Positions 35,824 to 45,086 of a DNA stretch of 64,000 nt are shown in pieces (the first letter of the stretch is position 1; every line of letters begins with the position of its first letter). Both the position numbers and the translations under genes were made by a program. The notes under the pieces were generated by a model that ran no database searches, was not told the origin of the DNA, and saw only the letters and a list, made by a program, of their open reading frames with translations. Source of the DNA: Mycobacterium sp. E183 (GTDB lineage: Bacteria > Actinomycetota > Actinomycetes > Mycobacteriales > Mycobacteriaceae); the NCBI RefSeq assembly GCF_001667735.1, contig NZ_LZJN01000204.1, positions 1 to 64,000 of the forward strand, written 5' to 3'.

Positions 35824-36177
35824 TCCTCTCCTCCGACTGGCTCGGACGCACCGAAGTGCACAAGCGCGGGCCGCGTCGCGCCACCTGATCCGGCCGTCAC
35901 GCATGGTCCGGTAGCGCGTTCTGGCCCCAGTCATATGTACCATTCACCAGCGTGTTCGGCTCGCTGTGAACCGCCTCGGAAGCTGTGATTTTCATGGCAA
36001 GCGCCCCGTCTGGCACAATTGACCAGTTGTCTCCAGCGGTTGCCGGCCGGCCGGGCCGCTTCCCGCCTGCTGCGAGATACGCGCAAGTTGCCCAAAACCA
36101 TCGGCTTGGCGACCGCCTCACACCCCAGGTGAGGGCTGTCCCCGCAGGCCGCGACCGCAAGGAAGTGCCTTCTCAAG
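35824..36177. promoter_or_regulatory. Divergent lppW/rplS region with a long rplS leader
   Basis: The 354 bases contain no gene. GTCTGGCACAAT at 36008-36019 is identical to the box upstream of rpsP and predicts a start near 36026. That leaves an rplS leader of about 150 bases, GC-rich, with several possible hairpins (for example GCCGGCCGGCC near 36043). Such a leader could allow feedback by the ribosomal protein, but no known leader motif was recognised. Confidence 0.5.
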
Positions 36178-36519
36178 ATGAACCGCCTGGACTTCGTCGA
36201 CCAAGCGTCGCTGCGCGACGACATCCCGGTTTTCGGCCCGGGCGACACCATCAACGTGCACGTCAAGGTCATCGAGGGCGCCAAGGAGCGCATCCAGGTG
36301 TTCAAGGGCGTGGTGATCCGCCGGCAGGGTGGCGGAGTCCGCGAGACGTTCACCGTGCGCAAGGAAAGCTATGGCGTCGGCGTCGAGCGGACCTTCCCGG
36401 TGCATTCGCCGAACATCGACCACATCGAGGTGGTGACCCGTGGCGATGTCCGCCGCGCCAAGCTGTACTACCTGCGCGAGCTCCGCGGCAAGAAGGCCAA
36501 GATCAAGGAAAAGCGCTGA
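36178..36519 (+). CDS. rplS: 50S ribosomal protein L19
   Basis: L19 sits at the 30S-50S interface. The 113-residue protein matches the family over its length (GDTINVHVKVIEGAKERIQ, FKGVVIRRQGGG, RRAKLYYLRELRGKKAKI). ATG 36178 is preceded by AAGGAAG. lepB follows 69 bases later with its own -10 box. The rplS-lepB-rnhB order is conserved in actinobacteria. Confidence 0.97.
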   Translation: MNRLDFVDQASLRDDIPVFGPGDTINVHVKVIEGAKERIQVFKGVVIRRQGGGVRETFTVRKESYGVGVERTFPVHSPNIDHIEVVTRGDVRRAKLYYLRELRGKKAKIKEKR

Positions 36520-36576
36520 GCTGGGACGGCCGGGCGGCAGTCCCGGTCGGTTTACAGCGCCACAATCTGCGCTGGC

Positions 36577-36591
36577 TACTCTGATCTCGTG
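36577..36591 (+). promoter_or_regulatory. Likely leaderless promoter of lepB (TACTCT box)
   Basis: TACTCT at 36577-36582 ends seven bases before the GTG start at 36589. There is no ribosome site in between. Confidence 0.5.
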
Positions 36592-37479
36592 ACCGATCCC
36601 ACGGACTCATCTGAGCCCCAGTCCGCCCAGTCAGAGCCGAAGGTCTCCACCCGCATCCCGGACCCGCCCGAAGGCGAGGCGCCGAACGCCGCCCAATCGA
36701 TTCCCGAACCCGCGGACGCGCCCGACCCGGATGCTCCGGAGCGCACCAAGCGATCCGCCCTGCGGGAATTCGCCCTGCTGGCGGTCATTGCGGTGGCGCT
36801 CTATTACGTGATGCTGACCTTCGTGGCGCGGCCCTACCTGATCCCGTCGGAGTCGATGGAGCCGACGTTGCACGGCTGCGCCGGCTGCGTCGGCGACCGG
36901 ATCATGGTCGACAAGGTCACCTATCGCTTCGACCCGCCGCGCCCCGGCGACGTCATCGTCTTCAAGGGGCCGCCGTCGTGGAACCTCGGCTACAAGTCGA
37001 TCCGGTCCAACAACACCGTGCTGCGCTGGGCGCAGGACGCGCTGTCCTTCATCGGCTTCGTGCCTCCCGACGAGAACGACTTGGTCAAGCGGGTCATCGC
37101 GGTCGGCGGGCAGACGGTGCAGTGCCGCGCCGACACCGGGTTGACGGTCGACGGCAAGCCGCTCAAGGAGCCCTACCTGGATCCGGCCACCATGATGGCC
37201 GACCCGTCGGTGTACCCGTGCCTGGGCAGCGAGTTCGGGCCGGTCACCGTGCCGCAAGGGCGGCTGTGGGTGATGGGCGACAACCGGACGCACTCGGCGG
37301 ACTCCCGCGCCCACTGCACCAGCGTTCCGGCCGAGGCGCTCAAGGGCGTGTTGTGCACGGGCGACCCGACGTCGGGGACCGTGCCGGTGTCCAACGTGAT
37401 CGGCAAGGCGAGGTTCATCGTGTGGCCACCGGGGCGCTGGGGCGGCGTGTCTTCAGTGAACCCGCAACAGCATCAGTAG
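36589..37479 (+). CDS. lepB: Type I signal peptidase LepB
   Basis: LepB cleaves signal peptides from exported proteins. A Pro/Glu-rich cytoplasmic N terminus (~1-55) is followed by one membrane helix (~62-80). The catalytic Ser89 lies in PSESMEPTL and the Lys167 base in DLVKRVIAVGG; the later box VMGDNRTHSADSR is also present. Length is 296. It begins at GTG 36589, probably on a leaderless transcript. rnhB follows two bases after its stop. Confidence 0.95.
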   Translation: MTDPTDSSEPQSAQSEPKVSTRIPDPPEGEAPNAAQSIPEPADAPDPDAPERTKRSALREFALLAVIAVALYYVMLTFVARPYLIPSESMEPTLHGCAGCVGDRIMVDKVTYRFDPPRPGDVIVFKGPPSWNLGYKSIRSNNTVLRWAQDALSFIGFVPPDENDLVKRVIAVGGQTVQCRADTGLTVDGKPLKEPYLDPATMMADPSVYPCLGSEFGPVTVPQGRLWVMGDNRTHSADSRAHCTSVPAEALKGVLCTGDPTSGTVPVSNVIGKARFIVWPPGRWGGVSSVNPQQHQ

Positions 37480-37481
37480 CC

Positions 37482-38276
37482 ATGGCCACGACGTGGCCGC
37501 CGCGGACGGTGATCCGCAAATCGTCGGGATTGCGCACCCTGGAATCCGCCCTGTACCGCAGCGGGTTGGGCCCGGTCGCGGGCGTGGACGAAGTCGGTCG
37601 CGGCGCCTGCGCCGGCCCGCTGGTGGTGGCCGCCTGTGTGCTTGGCCCGGGGCGGCTGGAAAGCCTTGCAGCACTTGATGATTCGAAAAAGCTGACCGAG
37701 GCCGCGCGGGAGAGGTTGTTCCCGCTGATCCGTCGCTACGCGCTGGCCTACCACGTGGTGTTCATCCCGCCGGCCGAGGTGGACCGGCGCGGCGTGCACG
37801 TCGCGAACATCGAGGGCATGCGCCGCGCCGTCGCGGGCCTGGCGGTGCGACCCGGCTACGTGCTGAGCGACGGATTCCGCGTCCCCGGGCTGCCGGTGCC
37901 GTCGCTTCCGGTGATCGGGGGCGACGCGGTGGCGGCCTGCATCGCCGCGGCCAGCGTGCTGGCGAAGGTGAGCCGGGACCGGCTGATGGTCGCCATGGAC
38001 GCCGACCACCCGGGTTACGGCTTCGCCGAGCACAAGGGCTACGGCACGCCGGCGCACAGCGTGGCGCTGACGCAGCTGGGGCCCTGCCCCGAACACCGCC
38101 ATTCGTTCATCAACGTTCGGCGGGTGGCCATAGGGTCACAAGGGTCGGGTGGCCGCGTGGTGGCCGAATGCAGACCGGACCTCCGCCCGCGCGCGGCGGA
38201 TATCGGTGAGGAAAGATGGGACCAGGATTCCCTGGGCGGAACGCCGGGGAAGTGTTTCTCCGAGAAGGACGTCTGA
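37482..38276 (+). CDS. rnhB: Ribonuclease HII
   Basis: RNase HII removes ribonucleotides from DNA. The active-site residues are in GVDEVGRGACAGP (Asp, Glu), the later Asp of YVLSDGF, and MDADHPGYGF. Length 264 matches the family size in mycobacteria. The C-terminal ~50 residues are hydrophilic and poorly conserved. ATG 37482 is two bases after lepB, and the DUF2469 gene begins four bases after its stop. Confidence 0.95.
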   Translation: MATTWPPRTVIRKSSGLRTLESALYRSGLGPVAGVDEVGRGACAGPLVVAACVLGPGRLESLAALDDSKKLTEAARERLFPLIRRYALAYHVVFIPPAEVDRRGVHVANIEGMRRAVAGLAVRPGYVLSDGFRVPGLPVPSLPVIGGDAVAACIAAASVLAKVSRDRLMVAMDADHPGYGFAEHKGYGTPAHSVALTQLGPCPEHRHSFINVRRVAIGSQGSGGRVVAECRPDLRPRAADIGEERWDQDSLGGTPGKCFSEKDV

Positions 38277-38280
38277 ACAG

Positions 38281-38586
38281 ATGAGTGCCGAGGATCTCGA
38301 AAAGTACGAAACCGAGATGGAGCTCTCGCTATACCGCGAATACAAAGACATCGTCGGACAGTTCAGCTACGTCGTGGAAACCGAGCGGCGGTTCTACCTG
38401 GCCAACAGCGTCGAGATGGTGCCGCGCAACGCCGACGGCGAGGTGTATTTCGAACTCCGGCTGTCCGACGCCTGGGTGTGGGACATGTACCGGCCGGCCC
38501 GGTTCGTCAAGCAGGTACGGGTGGTGACGTTCAAGGACGTCAACATCGAAGAGGTGGAAAAGCCCGAGCTGCGGCTGCCCGAGTAG
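38281..38586 (+). CDS. DUF2469 protein
   Basis: This 101-residue acidic protein (Rv2901c type) is highly conserved in actinobacteria directly after rnhB: MSAEDLEKYETEMELSLYRE and RPARFVKQVRVVTFKDVNIEE. No function is known. It probably shares the lepB-rnhB transcript. Its stop lies six bases from the end of the convergent ANTAR gene. Confidence 0.92.
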   Translation: MSAEDLEKYETEMELSLYREYKDIVGQFSYVVETERRFYLANSVEMVPRNADGEVYFELRLSDAWVWDMYRPARFVKQVRVVTFKDVNIEEVEKPELRLPE

Positions 38587-38592
38587 CCGGGC

Positions 38593-39342
38593 CTAGCCTT
38601 CTTCCGGGGGCGGCAGCTGGCCGCGCCTCTCGATGACGACCCGCGCCACGTCGGCCAGCTTGATGTTCAGCGACTGGGAATGGCGGCGCAGCAGTTCGAA
38701 CGCCTGGTCCTCGGTCATGTCGTGCAGCAGCATCAGCATGCCGACCGCCTTGCCGATCTCGCGGTTGCTCAGCAGTCCCCGGCGCAGGCTGCTCGCGTCC
38801 TCACCCTTGGCGACCGCGTTGATGGCCACGCTGGCGAACGAGGCGAGCACCGCCGCACGCCCGGCCGCCTCGGAGTCGAACACACCTGCGGTGTCGCTGA
38901 AGAGGTTCAGCGCGGCCGCTTTGCGTTTGTCCACCAGCAGCCGAAAACCCATCGCCCCGCGCACCGGGGTCTCCGCCACCAGCACCTTCGCCAGCTTGGG
39001 CCACAGCGACGGCGTCCTGAGGTCCGGGTCGATCTGTGGGGTTTCCTCCTCGATCGCGTCGATGCACGGCCCGTCGCCCGAACGCCGTTCCAGCTCGTCG
39101 ACCTGCTGGGCCAACCGGTCGCTCGCGCCGACGGTGACATAGCTGTCGCCGTCGCGCACCAAGAGGCTGGCGTGATCGCAACCGGGGACGATCAGGGTGG
39201 CGGCGACGCAGATGGCCGCGTACATCTGACCGGCGTCCGAGCCCTGGTAGATGATCTCGGCCAGCGCGGCGAAGACGGTCCCGGGGTCGGCCTTCTCCCC
39301 GCCGGGCGTCGGTCGGCCTGCGGCCGTCGATTCGTCCCCCAT
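38593..39342 (-). CDS. GAF-ANTAR transcription antitermination regulator
   Basis: The 249-residue protein has an N-terminal GAF sensor domain (about 25-165, VFAALAEIIYQGSDAGQMYAA onward). It is followed by a C-terminal ANTAR domain (about 185-240, LLSNREIGKAVGMLMLLHDM and AFELLRRHSQSLNIKLADVA). ANTAR proteins bind dual-hexaloop RNA hairpins to stop termination. The ATG at 39342 has GAGG five bases before it and is preferred over one nine codons upstream. I recall no such gene at this place in M. tuberculosis, where fdhF lies instead. Confidence 0.88.
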   Translation of the reverse strand: MGDESTAAGRPTPGGEKADPGTVFAALAEIIYQGSDAGQMYAAICVAATLIVPGCDHASLLVRDGDSYVTVGASDRLAQQVDELERRSGDGPCIDAIEEETPQIDPDLRTPSLWPKLAKVLVAETPVRGAMGFRLLVDKRKAAALNLFSDTAGVFDSEAAGRAAVLASFASVAINAVAKGEDASSLRRGLLSNREIGKAVGMLMLLHDMTEDQAFELLRRHSQSLNIKLADVARVVIERRGQLPPPEEG

Positions 39343-39549
39343 GTGTGCCTCATTCCCTGTGCAATGCACTCTGACCCCGCGTTCGATCGCCGTAGATTAT
39401 CGGTCTTGCGGGCGCGCCTCACACGCTGTTCGGCGCGATTGCGACGAATTGCACGCGCCCGGCCCGCCGGTGCGCGGACCGCCAGAATCGTTCGCCGACA
39501 ATACGGGTACCCGCGCGTCCGGCGCTCACGATTTGCGCCACCGGGCGAG

Positions 39550-40593
39550 ATGGTCTGGGTGACGTTTCCCACCCCTGGTTTCGGCGGGCCACCGACGGGA
39601 AAAAGCGTTGGGGTGGGAATTACCGTCGCGGTGACCGGGCCGACCGGCGAGATCGGGATGTCGGCGGTGACGGCGCTGGAGCGCGAACCGGCCGTGGACG
39701 CCATCATCGGGATGGCCCGCCGCCCGTTCGACCCGTCTTCGCGCGGCTGGCAGAAGACCACCTACCAGCAGGGCGACATCCTGGACCGCGAGGCCGTCGA
39801 CGCCCTGGTGGCCCAGACCGACGTGGTGATCCACCTGGCCTTCATCATCATGGGATCGCGGGAAGAGAGCGCCCGCATCAACCTGCAGGGCACCCGCAAC
39901 GTGTTCGAGGCGACGGTCGCCAGCGAGCGGCCCAGGCGCCTGGTGTACACGTCCTCGGTGGCGGCCTATGGATATCACCGCGACAACCCCGACCCGCTGA
40001 CCGAGGACGTGCCGGCGCGGGGGTCCGAAGAGCACTATTACTCCGAGCAGAAGGCGGCGTGCGAGGCCCTGCTCGGCGAGATCACCAAGGACTCGCCGCT
40101 GGAGGTCTTCGTGTTGCGGCCGTGCATCGTCGCCGGCCCCAACGCCACCGCCCTGGCCGATGCGATGCCGTGGAACCAACTGCCCGGCCCGATGCGCGCA
40201 GTGGTCAAGGCGGTGCCGATTTTGAAGCCGGTCGTCCCGGACCCGGGCTACCCGCTGCAGCTGGTGCACCACGACGACGTCGCGAGCGCGATCGCGTTGG
40301 CGGCCACCACGCCGGCGCCCCCCGGGGCGTACAACATCGCCGGCGACGGTGTCGTCACGGTCGCCGACGTGGCCAGGGCGCTGGGTGGGCGCCCGGTCCG
40401 GGTTCCCGCCGTCGCAGCCTCCGCGGCGTCGGCGGCGCTTTCGCGGGTGCCGCTCGTCCCGTCCATGCTGGAATGGCTCCACACCGCGCGCACGTCGATG
40501 GTCATGGACACCACGAAGGCGCGCACCCAACTCGGCTGGCGGCCGGTCCACACCTCGGCGGAAACCCTGACCGCGCTGGCCTCGGCGCTATGA
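39550..40593 (+). CDS. NAD-dependent epimerase/dehydratase family protein
   Basis: This extended short-chain dehydrogenase begins with the nucleotide-binding motif VAVTGPTGEIG (a GxxGxxG variant). It has the active-site YYSEQK (YxxxK), the upstream Ser in YTSSVAAYGY, and YNIAGDGVVTVADVA at the C terminus, typical of sugar-nucleotide or steroid-type members. Substrate unknown. ATG 39550 gives 347 residues. GTG 39613, 21 codons later, would start nearer the fold (GITVAV) and may be the true start, as neither has a good ribosome site. Confidence 0.82.
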   Translation: MVWVTFPTPGFGGPPTGKSVGVGITVAVTGPTGEIGMSAVTALEREPAVDAIIGMARRPFDPSSRGWQKTTYQQGDILDREAVDALVAQTDVVIHLAFIIMGSREESARINLQGTRNVFEATVASERPRRLVYTSSVAAYGYHRDNPDPLTEDVPARGSEEHYYSEQKAACEALLGEITKDSPLEVFVLRPCIVAGPNATALADAMPWNQLPGPMRAVVKAVPILKPVVPDPGYPLQLVHHDDVASAIALAATTPAPPGAYNIAGDGVVTVADVARALGGRPVRVPAVAASAASAALSRVPLVPSMLEWLHTARTSMVMDTTKARTQLGWRPVHTSAETLTALASAL

Positions 40594-40613
40594 GGCCGGG
40601 GTAGTTTTGCTGC

Positions 40614-40663
40614 GTGAGTTCTCAGCGCTCCGCCGCAATACCCGCCGACGGTGAAATCGCCTC

Positions 40664-40676
<13 letters not shown>
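40614..40676 (+). other. Possible leaderless 20-codon ORF overlapping the fdhD start
   Basis: TAGTTT at 40602-40607 ends seven bases before a GTG at 40614 that reads 20 codons (with one Cys near the end) to TAA 40674-40676. It overlaps the fdhD GTG (40664) in another frame. Leaderless short upstream ORFs are known in mycobacteria and can control the next gene by coupling. Chance is also possible. Confidence 0.4.
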
Positions 40677-41482
<806 letters not shown>

Positions 41483-41595
41483 ACGGTGTCGGCCGACTGT
41501 GGATGAGCGCGGCACTGGGGATAACCGGCCGCGTGGACGGCTCACACGCGCCGCAGTGGCCCGCCGTGTCGGGGCCGGCCCGCACAGTTGCCGGC

Positions 41596-41973
41596 ATGAC
41601 GACCGAAACGACGATGACCCGGATCCAGCTCGGAGCGCTCGGTGAGGCGCTCGCGGTTGACCATCTGGCGAGGGCGGGATTGCGTGTTCTGCAACGCAAC
41701 TGGCGTTGCCGCTACGGCGAACTAGACGTCATCGCCTGCGACGACGCCACCCGCACTGTGGTGTTCGTCGAGGTGAAGACCCGTACCGGCGACGGCTACG
41801 GCGGGCTGGCGTACGCGGTCACCGAGCGAAAGGTCCGTCGGCTGCGCCGCCTGGCCGGGCTGTGGCTGGCGGGCCAGGACACGCGCTGGGCGGCGCTGCG
41901 CATCGACGTGATCCGGGTGCGGATCGGGCGCCGGCGGACGCCCGAAATCACCCATCTGCAAGGGATCGGCTGA
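41596..41973 (+). CDS. UPF0102 (YraN-like) nuclease-fold protein
   Basis: This 125-residue protein (Rv2898c type) has the PD-(D/E)xK-like core: NWRCRYGELDVIACD and VVFVEVKTRTGDGYG. The family is nuclease-like but its task is unknown. The ATG 41596 gives the N terminus typical of mycobacteria (MTTETTMTRIQLGALGEALA). It overlaps the comM-like gene by one base (TGATG), and together with dprA suggests a DNA-processing group. Confidence 0.92.
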   Translation: MTTETTMTRIQLGALGEALAVDHLARAGLRVLQRNWRCRYGELDVIACDDATRTVVFVEVKTRTGDGYGGLAYAVTERKVRRLRRLAGLWLAGQDTRWAALRIDVIRVRIGRRRTPEITHLQGIG

Positions 41974-43484
41974 TGGCGCTCGGCCGCGCGTTCTCGGTCG
42001 CCGTCCGCGGAGTGGATGGACAGATCGTGGAAATCGAAGCCGACATCACCTCCGGACTGCCGGGCGTTCATCTGGTGGGTCTGCCCGACGCCGCACTGCA
42101 GGAATCCCGTGACCGGGTCAGGGCCGCGGTCACCAACTGCGGCAACGACTGGCCGATGGCGCGGCTCACGCTCGCGCTCTCGCCGGCGACGCTGCCCAAA
42201 ATGGGGTCGGTCTACGACATTGCCCTGGCCGCGGCCGTCCTGTCGGCGCAGCGAAAGAACCCGTGGGACCGCCTCGAGAAGACGGTGCTGCTGGGCGAGT
42301 TGTCGCTGGACGGCCGGGTGCGCCCCGTGCGCGGTGTGCTGCCGGCGGTGTTGGCCGCCAAGCGCGACGGCTGGCCTGCCGTCGTCGTCCCGGTCGACAA
42401 CCTGGCCGAGGCCAGCCTTGTCGACGGCATCGACGTCTGGGGCGTGCGGACGTTGCGGCAGCTGCAGAAATGGCTCGCCGGGTCCATCGCCCTGCACCAC
42501 CGCATCACCACGACGGCCACCCCGCCGGAACCCTCGGTGGATCTGGCCGATGTGGTCGGGCAGACCCAGGCGCGGTTCGCGGTGGAGGTGGCGGCCGCCG
42601 GGTCGCACCACCTCATGCTCACCGGGCCGCCGGGCGTCGGCAAAACCATGCTGGCCCAGCGGCTCCCGGGTCTGCTGCCGCCGCTCTCGGAGAGCGAGTC
42701 GCTCGAGGTCACCGCGATCCATTCGGTGGCCGGGCTGCTGTCGGGGGAGACGCCGCTGATCACCGCGCCGCCGTTCGTGGCGCCGCATCACAGCTCCAGC
42801 GTCGCGGCGCTCGTCGGCGGCGGCTCGGGCATGGCGCGCCCCGGCGCCGTCAGCCGCGCGCATCGCGGTGTGCTCTTCCTGGACGAATGCGCAGAGATCA
42901 GTGTCAGCGCGCTGGAAGCCTTGCGAACTCCCTTGGAGGATGGGGAGATTCGTCTCGCGCGGCGCGACGGTGTCGCCTGCTACCCCGCGCGGTTTCAGCT
43001 GGTGCTGGCGGCCAACCTGTGCCCCTGCGCACCCGCCGATCCGCAGGACTGCATCTGTGCGGCCGCGGCCAAGCGCCGCTACCTCGGCAAGCTGTCCGGT
43101 CCACTGCTCGACCGGGTGGACCTGCGGGTGCAGATGCACTCGGTGCGCGCGGGCGCGTTCTCCGGCGGCGAAGCCGAATCGACGGCACAGGTTCGGCTCC
43201 GGGTGGCCCAGGCCCGCGCGGCCGCGGCCCAGCGGTGGTCACCGTATGGATTTCGGACCAACGCCGAAGTGAGCGGGGCGCTGTTGCGCCGAAAGTTCCG
43301 CCCCGGCAACGCGGCGATGACTCCGCTGCAGAAGGCCCTGGACCGTGGTGCGCTCAGCATCCGGGGCCTGGACCGGACGCTGCGGGTCGCGTGGAGCCTG
43401 ACCGATCTCGCCGGCGGGGTATCGCCCGGGCCCGAGGAGGTCGCCGCCGCGCTCAGCTTCCGTCAGCCGGGGGCGCAGCGATGA
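41973..43484 (+). CDS. YifB/ComM-family Mg-chelatase-like AAA ATPase
   Basis: This 503-residue protein (Rv2897c type) has an N-terminal Lon-like domain (SGLPGVHLVGLPDAALQESRDRVRAA) and an AAA+ core with Walker A TGPPGVGKTMLA and Walker B GVLFLDECAEIS. The arginine-finger/sensor part includes LCPCAPADPQDC cysteines. ComM relatives are hexameric helicases promoting branch migration in natural transformation. The neighbours UPF0102 and dprA fit that. It starts within the UPF0102 stop codon. Confidence 0.93.
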   Translation: MALGRAFSVAVRGVDGQIVEIEADITSGLPGVHLVGLPDAALQESRDRVRAAVTNCGNDWPMARLTLALSPATLPKMGSVYDIALAAAVLSAQRKNPWDRLEKTVLLGELSLDGRVRPVRGVLPAVLAAKRDGWPAVVVPVDNLAEASLVDGIDVWGVRTLRQLQKWLAGSIALHHRITTTATPPEPSVDLADVVGQTQARFAVEVAAAGSHHLMLTGPPGVGKTMLAQRLPGLLPPLSESESLEVTAIHSVAGLLSGETPLITAPPFVAPHHSSSVAALVGGGSGMARPGAVSRAHRGVLFLDECAEISVSALEALRTPLEDGEIRLARRDGVACYPARFQLVLAANLCPCAPADPQDCICAAAAKRRYLGKLSGPLLDRVDLRVQMHSVRAGAFSGGEAESTAQVRLRVAQARAAAAQRWSPYGFRTNAEVSGALLRRKFRPGNAAMTPLQKALDRGALSIRGLDRTLRVAWSLTDLAGGVSPGPEEVAAALSFRQPGAQR

Positions 43485-43498
43485 GCGCCGACCGCAAA

Positions 43499-43774
43499 TC
43501 ACCAGTACGCCTTGGTCAGCCAGTCGTTGTGCCCGCCGCGGACCGCTATCGCGACGGTCACCAGGATGGCGAACGCCCGGGCGAACTGCGCCATCGCGCG
43601 GCCGCGCTCGCCGCGCTGTTCCATGTCACGCAGCGCGACGAACGCGAGGACGCCGCTCAGGATCGGGATGGGCAGGCCGCACCAGCTGACCAGGCTCAGC
43701 GCGAACGCCGCGATCGCCCAAGGGTTTACCGGGCGAGCGGGCGCCGCGAGCTGGGTCGGCGAGCAGACGATCAT
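43499..43774 (-). CDS. DUF4190 small membrane protein
   Basis: The 91-residue protein has two hydrophobic segments (NPWAIAAFALSLVSWCGLPI and, near the C terminus, AFAILVTVAIAVRGG) around a short charged loop with LRDMEQRGERGRAMAQFA, typical of DUF4190 proteins. No function is known. ATG 43774 with a weak GGAGC site is chosen over upstream frame extension. It is inserted on the opposite strand between comM-like and dprA, a placement I do not recall from M. tuberculosis. Confidence 0.75.
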   Translation of the reverse strand: MIVCSPTQLAAPARPVNPWAIAAFALSLVSWCGLPIPILSGVLAFVALRDMEQRGERGRAMAQFARAFAILVTVAIAVRGGHNDWLTKAYW

Positions 43775-43887
43775 TGTTTGCTCCGTTCGTTGCCGGCCGC
43801 GCGATGGCGAATGGGGGTCGACGACAACACATTCGCGTATGGGGCTAAACGAATCCTTGGCGGATTCTTGGAAGCCGCAGCGCCCCA

Positions 43888-45054
43888 ATGCTGACGGCGG
43901 TCGACGATCCGGCGCTGCGCGCCTGGGCGTACCTGTCCAGGGTGGCCGAGCCGCCCTGTGCCGGGCTGGCCACCCTGGTGCGGTCCGTCGGCCCGGTAGA
44001 GGCGGCCGACCGGGTGCGCCGCGGCGTGGTCGACGACGATCTAGCGCGGCACACGGAGGCGAGGCGCGAAATCGACTGCGCCGCGGCCGACCTCGAGCTG
44101 CTCGCCCGCCGCGGGGGACGGTTGATCACGCCCGACGACGACGAGTGGCCGCTGCTGGCATTTGCCGCGTTCGGCGGCGCCTCGGGCAGAGCGCGCGGCG
44201 CGGCCCCGATGGTGTTGTGGGCGCAAGGTCCGATCCGGCTCGACGAGGTGGCGCACAGGGCTGCCGCCGTGGTGGGCACCCGGGCCGCGACGGCATATGG
44301 CGAGCAGGTCGCCGAGGACTTGGCGGTCGGGCTGGTGCAACGCGAGGTGGCCGTCGTCTCCGGCGGCGCCTACGGCATCGACGGGGCCGCGCACCGGGCG
44401 GTGCTCAATGCTGACGGCGTCACCGTGGCCGTCCTCGCCGGGGGACTCGACATCCCGTATCCGAGCGGCCACACCACGTTGCTGCATCGCGTGGGCCAAC
44501 ACGGGTTGCTCTTCACCGAATACCCGCCGGGCGTTCGGCCCGCGCGCCACCGATTCCTGACCCGCAACCGACTGGTGGCCGCCGTCGCGGGGGCCGCGGT
44601 GGTGGTCGAAGCGGGGCTGCGCAGCGGAGCGGCCAACACCGCCGCGTGGGCGCGGGCGCTGGGGCGGGTGGTCGCGGCGGTGCCCGGGCCCGTGACGTCG
44701 TCGGCGTCGGCCGGCTGCCACGCGCTGCTGCGCGACGGCGCCGAGCTGGTCACCCGGGCCGACCACATCGTCGAGCTCATCGGCCGCATCGGGGAGCTGG
44801 CCGCCGAGGAACCGCGCCCGGCGACCGAGCTCGACGGGCTGAGTGACGGCGAACGCCGGGTGTACGAGGCGCTGCCGGGCCGCGGCGCCGCAACCGTCGA
44901 ACAGCTTGCGATTGCGTCGGGGCTGGCGCCCGAGCGGGTGTTGGGGCCGCTGGCCATGCTCGAGCTGGCCGGGTTGGTGTGTCGTCAGGAGGGCAAGTGG
45001 CGACTTCCCCGGGCCTCGAGCGGCCGAGCTGCGTCGACGCCGCGGCTCGTATAG
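43888..45054 (+). CDS. dprA: DNA processing protein DprA
   Basis: DprA loads RecA on incoming single-stranded DNA. The Rossmann-type core shows AAVVGTRAATAYG, VVSGGAYGIDGAAHRAVL, AGGLDIPYPSGH and RFLTRNRLVAAVAGAAVVVEAG. A C-terminal winged-helix part (about 310-375) follows. Length 388 matches Rv2896c closely. Natural transformation is not established in mycobacteria, so its present role may be recombination in general. Confidence 0.94.
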   Translation: MLTAVDDPALRAWAYLSRVAEPPCAGLATLVRSVGPVEAADRVRRGVVDDDLARHTEARREIDCAAADLELLARRGGRLITPDDDEWPLLAFAAFGGASGRARGAAPMVLWAQGPIRLDEVAHRAAAVVGTRAATAYGEQVAEDLAVGLVQREVAVVSGGAYGIDGAAHRAVLNADGVTVAVLAGGLDIPYPSGHTTLLHRVGQHGLLFTEYPPGVRPARHRFLTRNRLVAAVAGAAVVVEAGLRSGAANTAAWARALGRVVAAVPGPVTSSASAGCHALLRDGAELVTRADHIVELIGRIGELAAEEPRPATELDGLSDGERRVYEALPGRGAATVEQLAIASGLAPERVLGPLAMLELAGLVCRQEGKWRLPRASSGRAASTPRLV

Positions 45055-45086
45055 TCGACGGGGGTCGGGCGGGGACAGGAGGACAA

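Noticed and set aside
41505..41535. TGTGGATGA and GGGGATAAC as DnaA boxes near 41505-41525
   Set aside because: Both are imperfect, there are only two, and the region is not near an origin or dnaA/dnaN.
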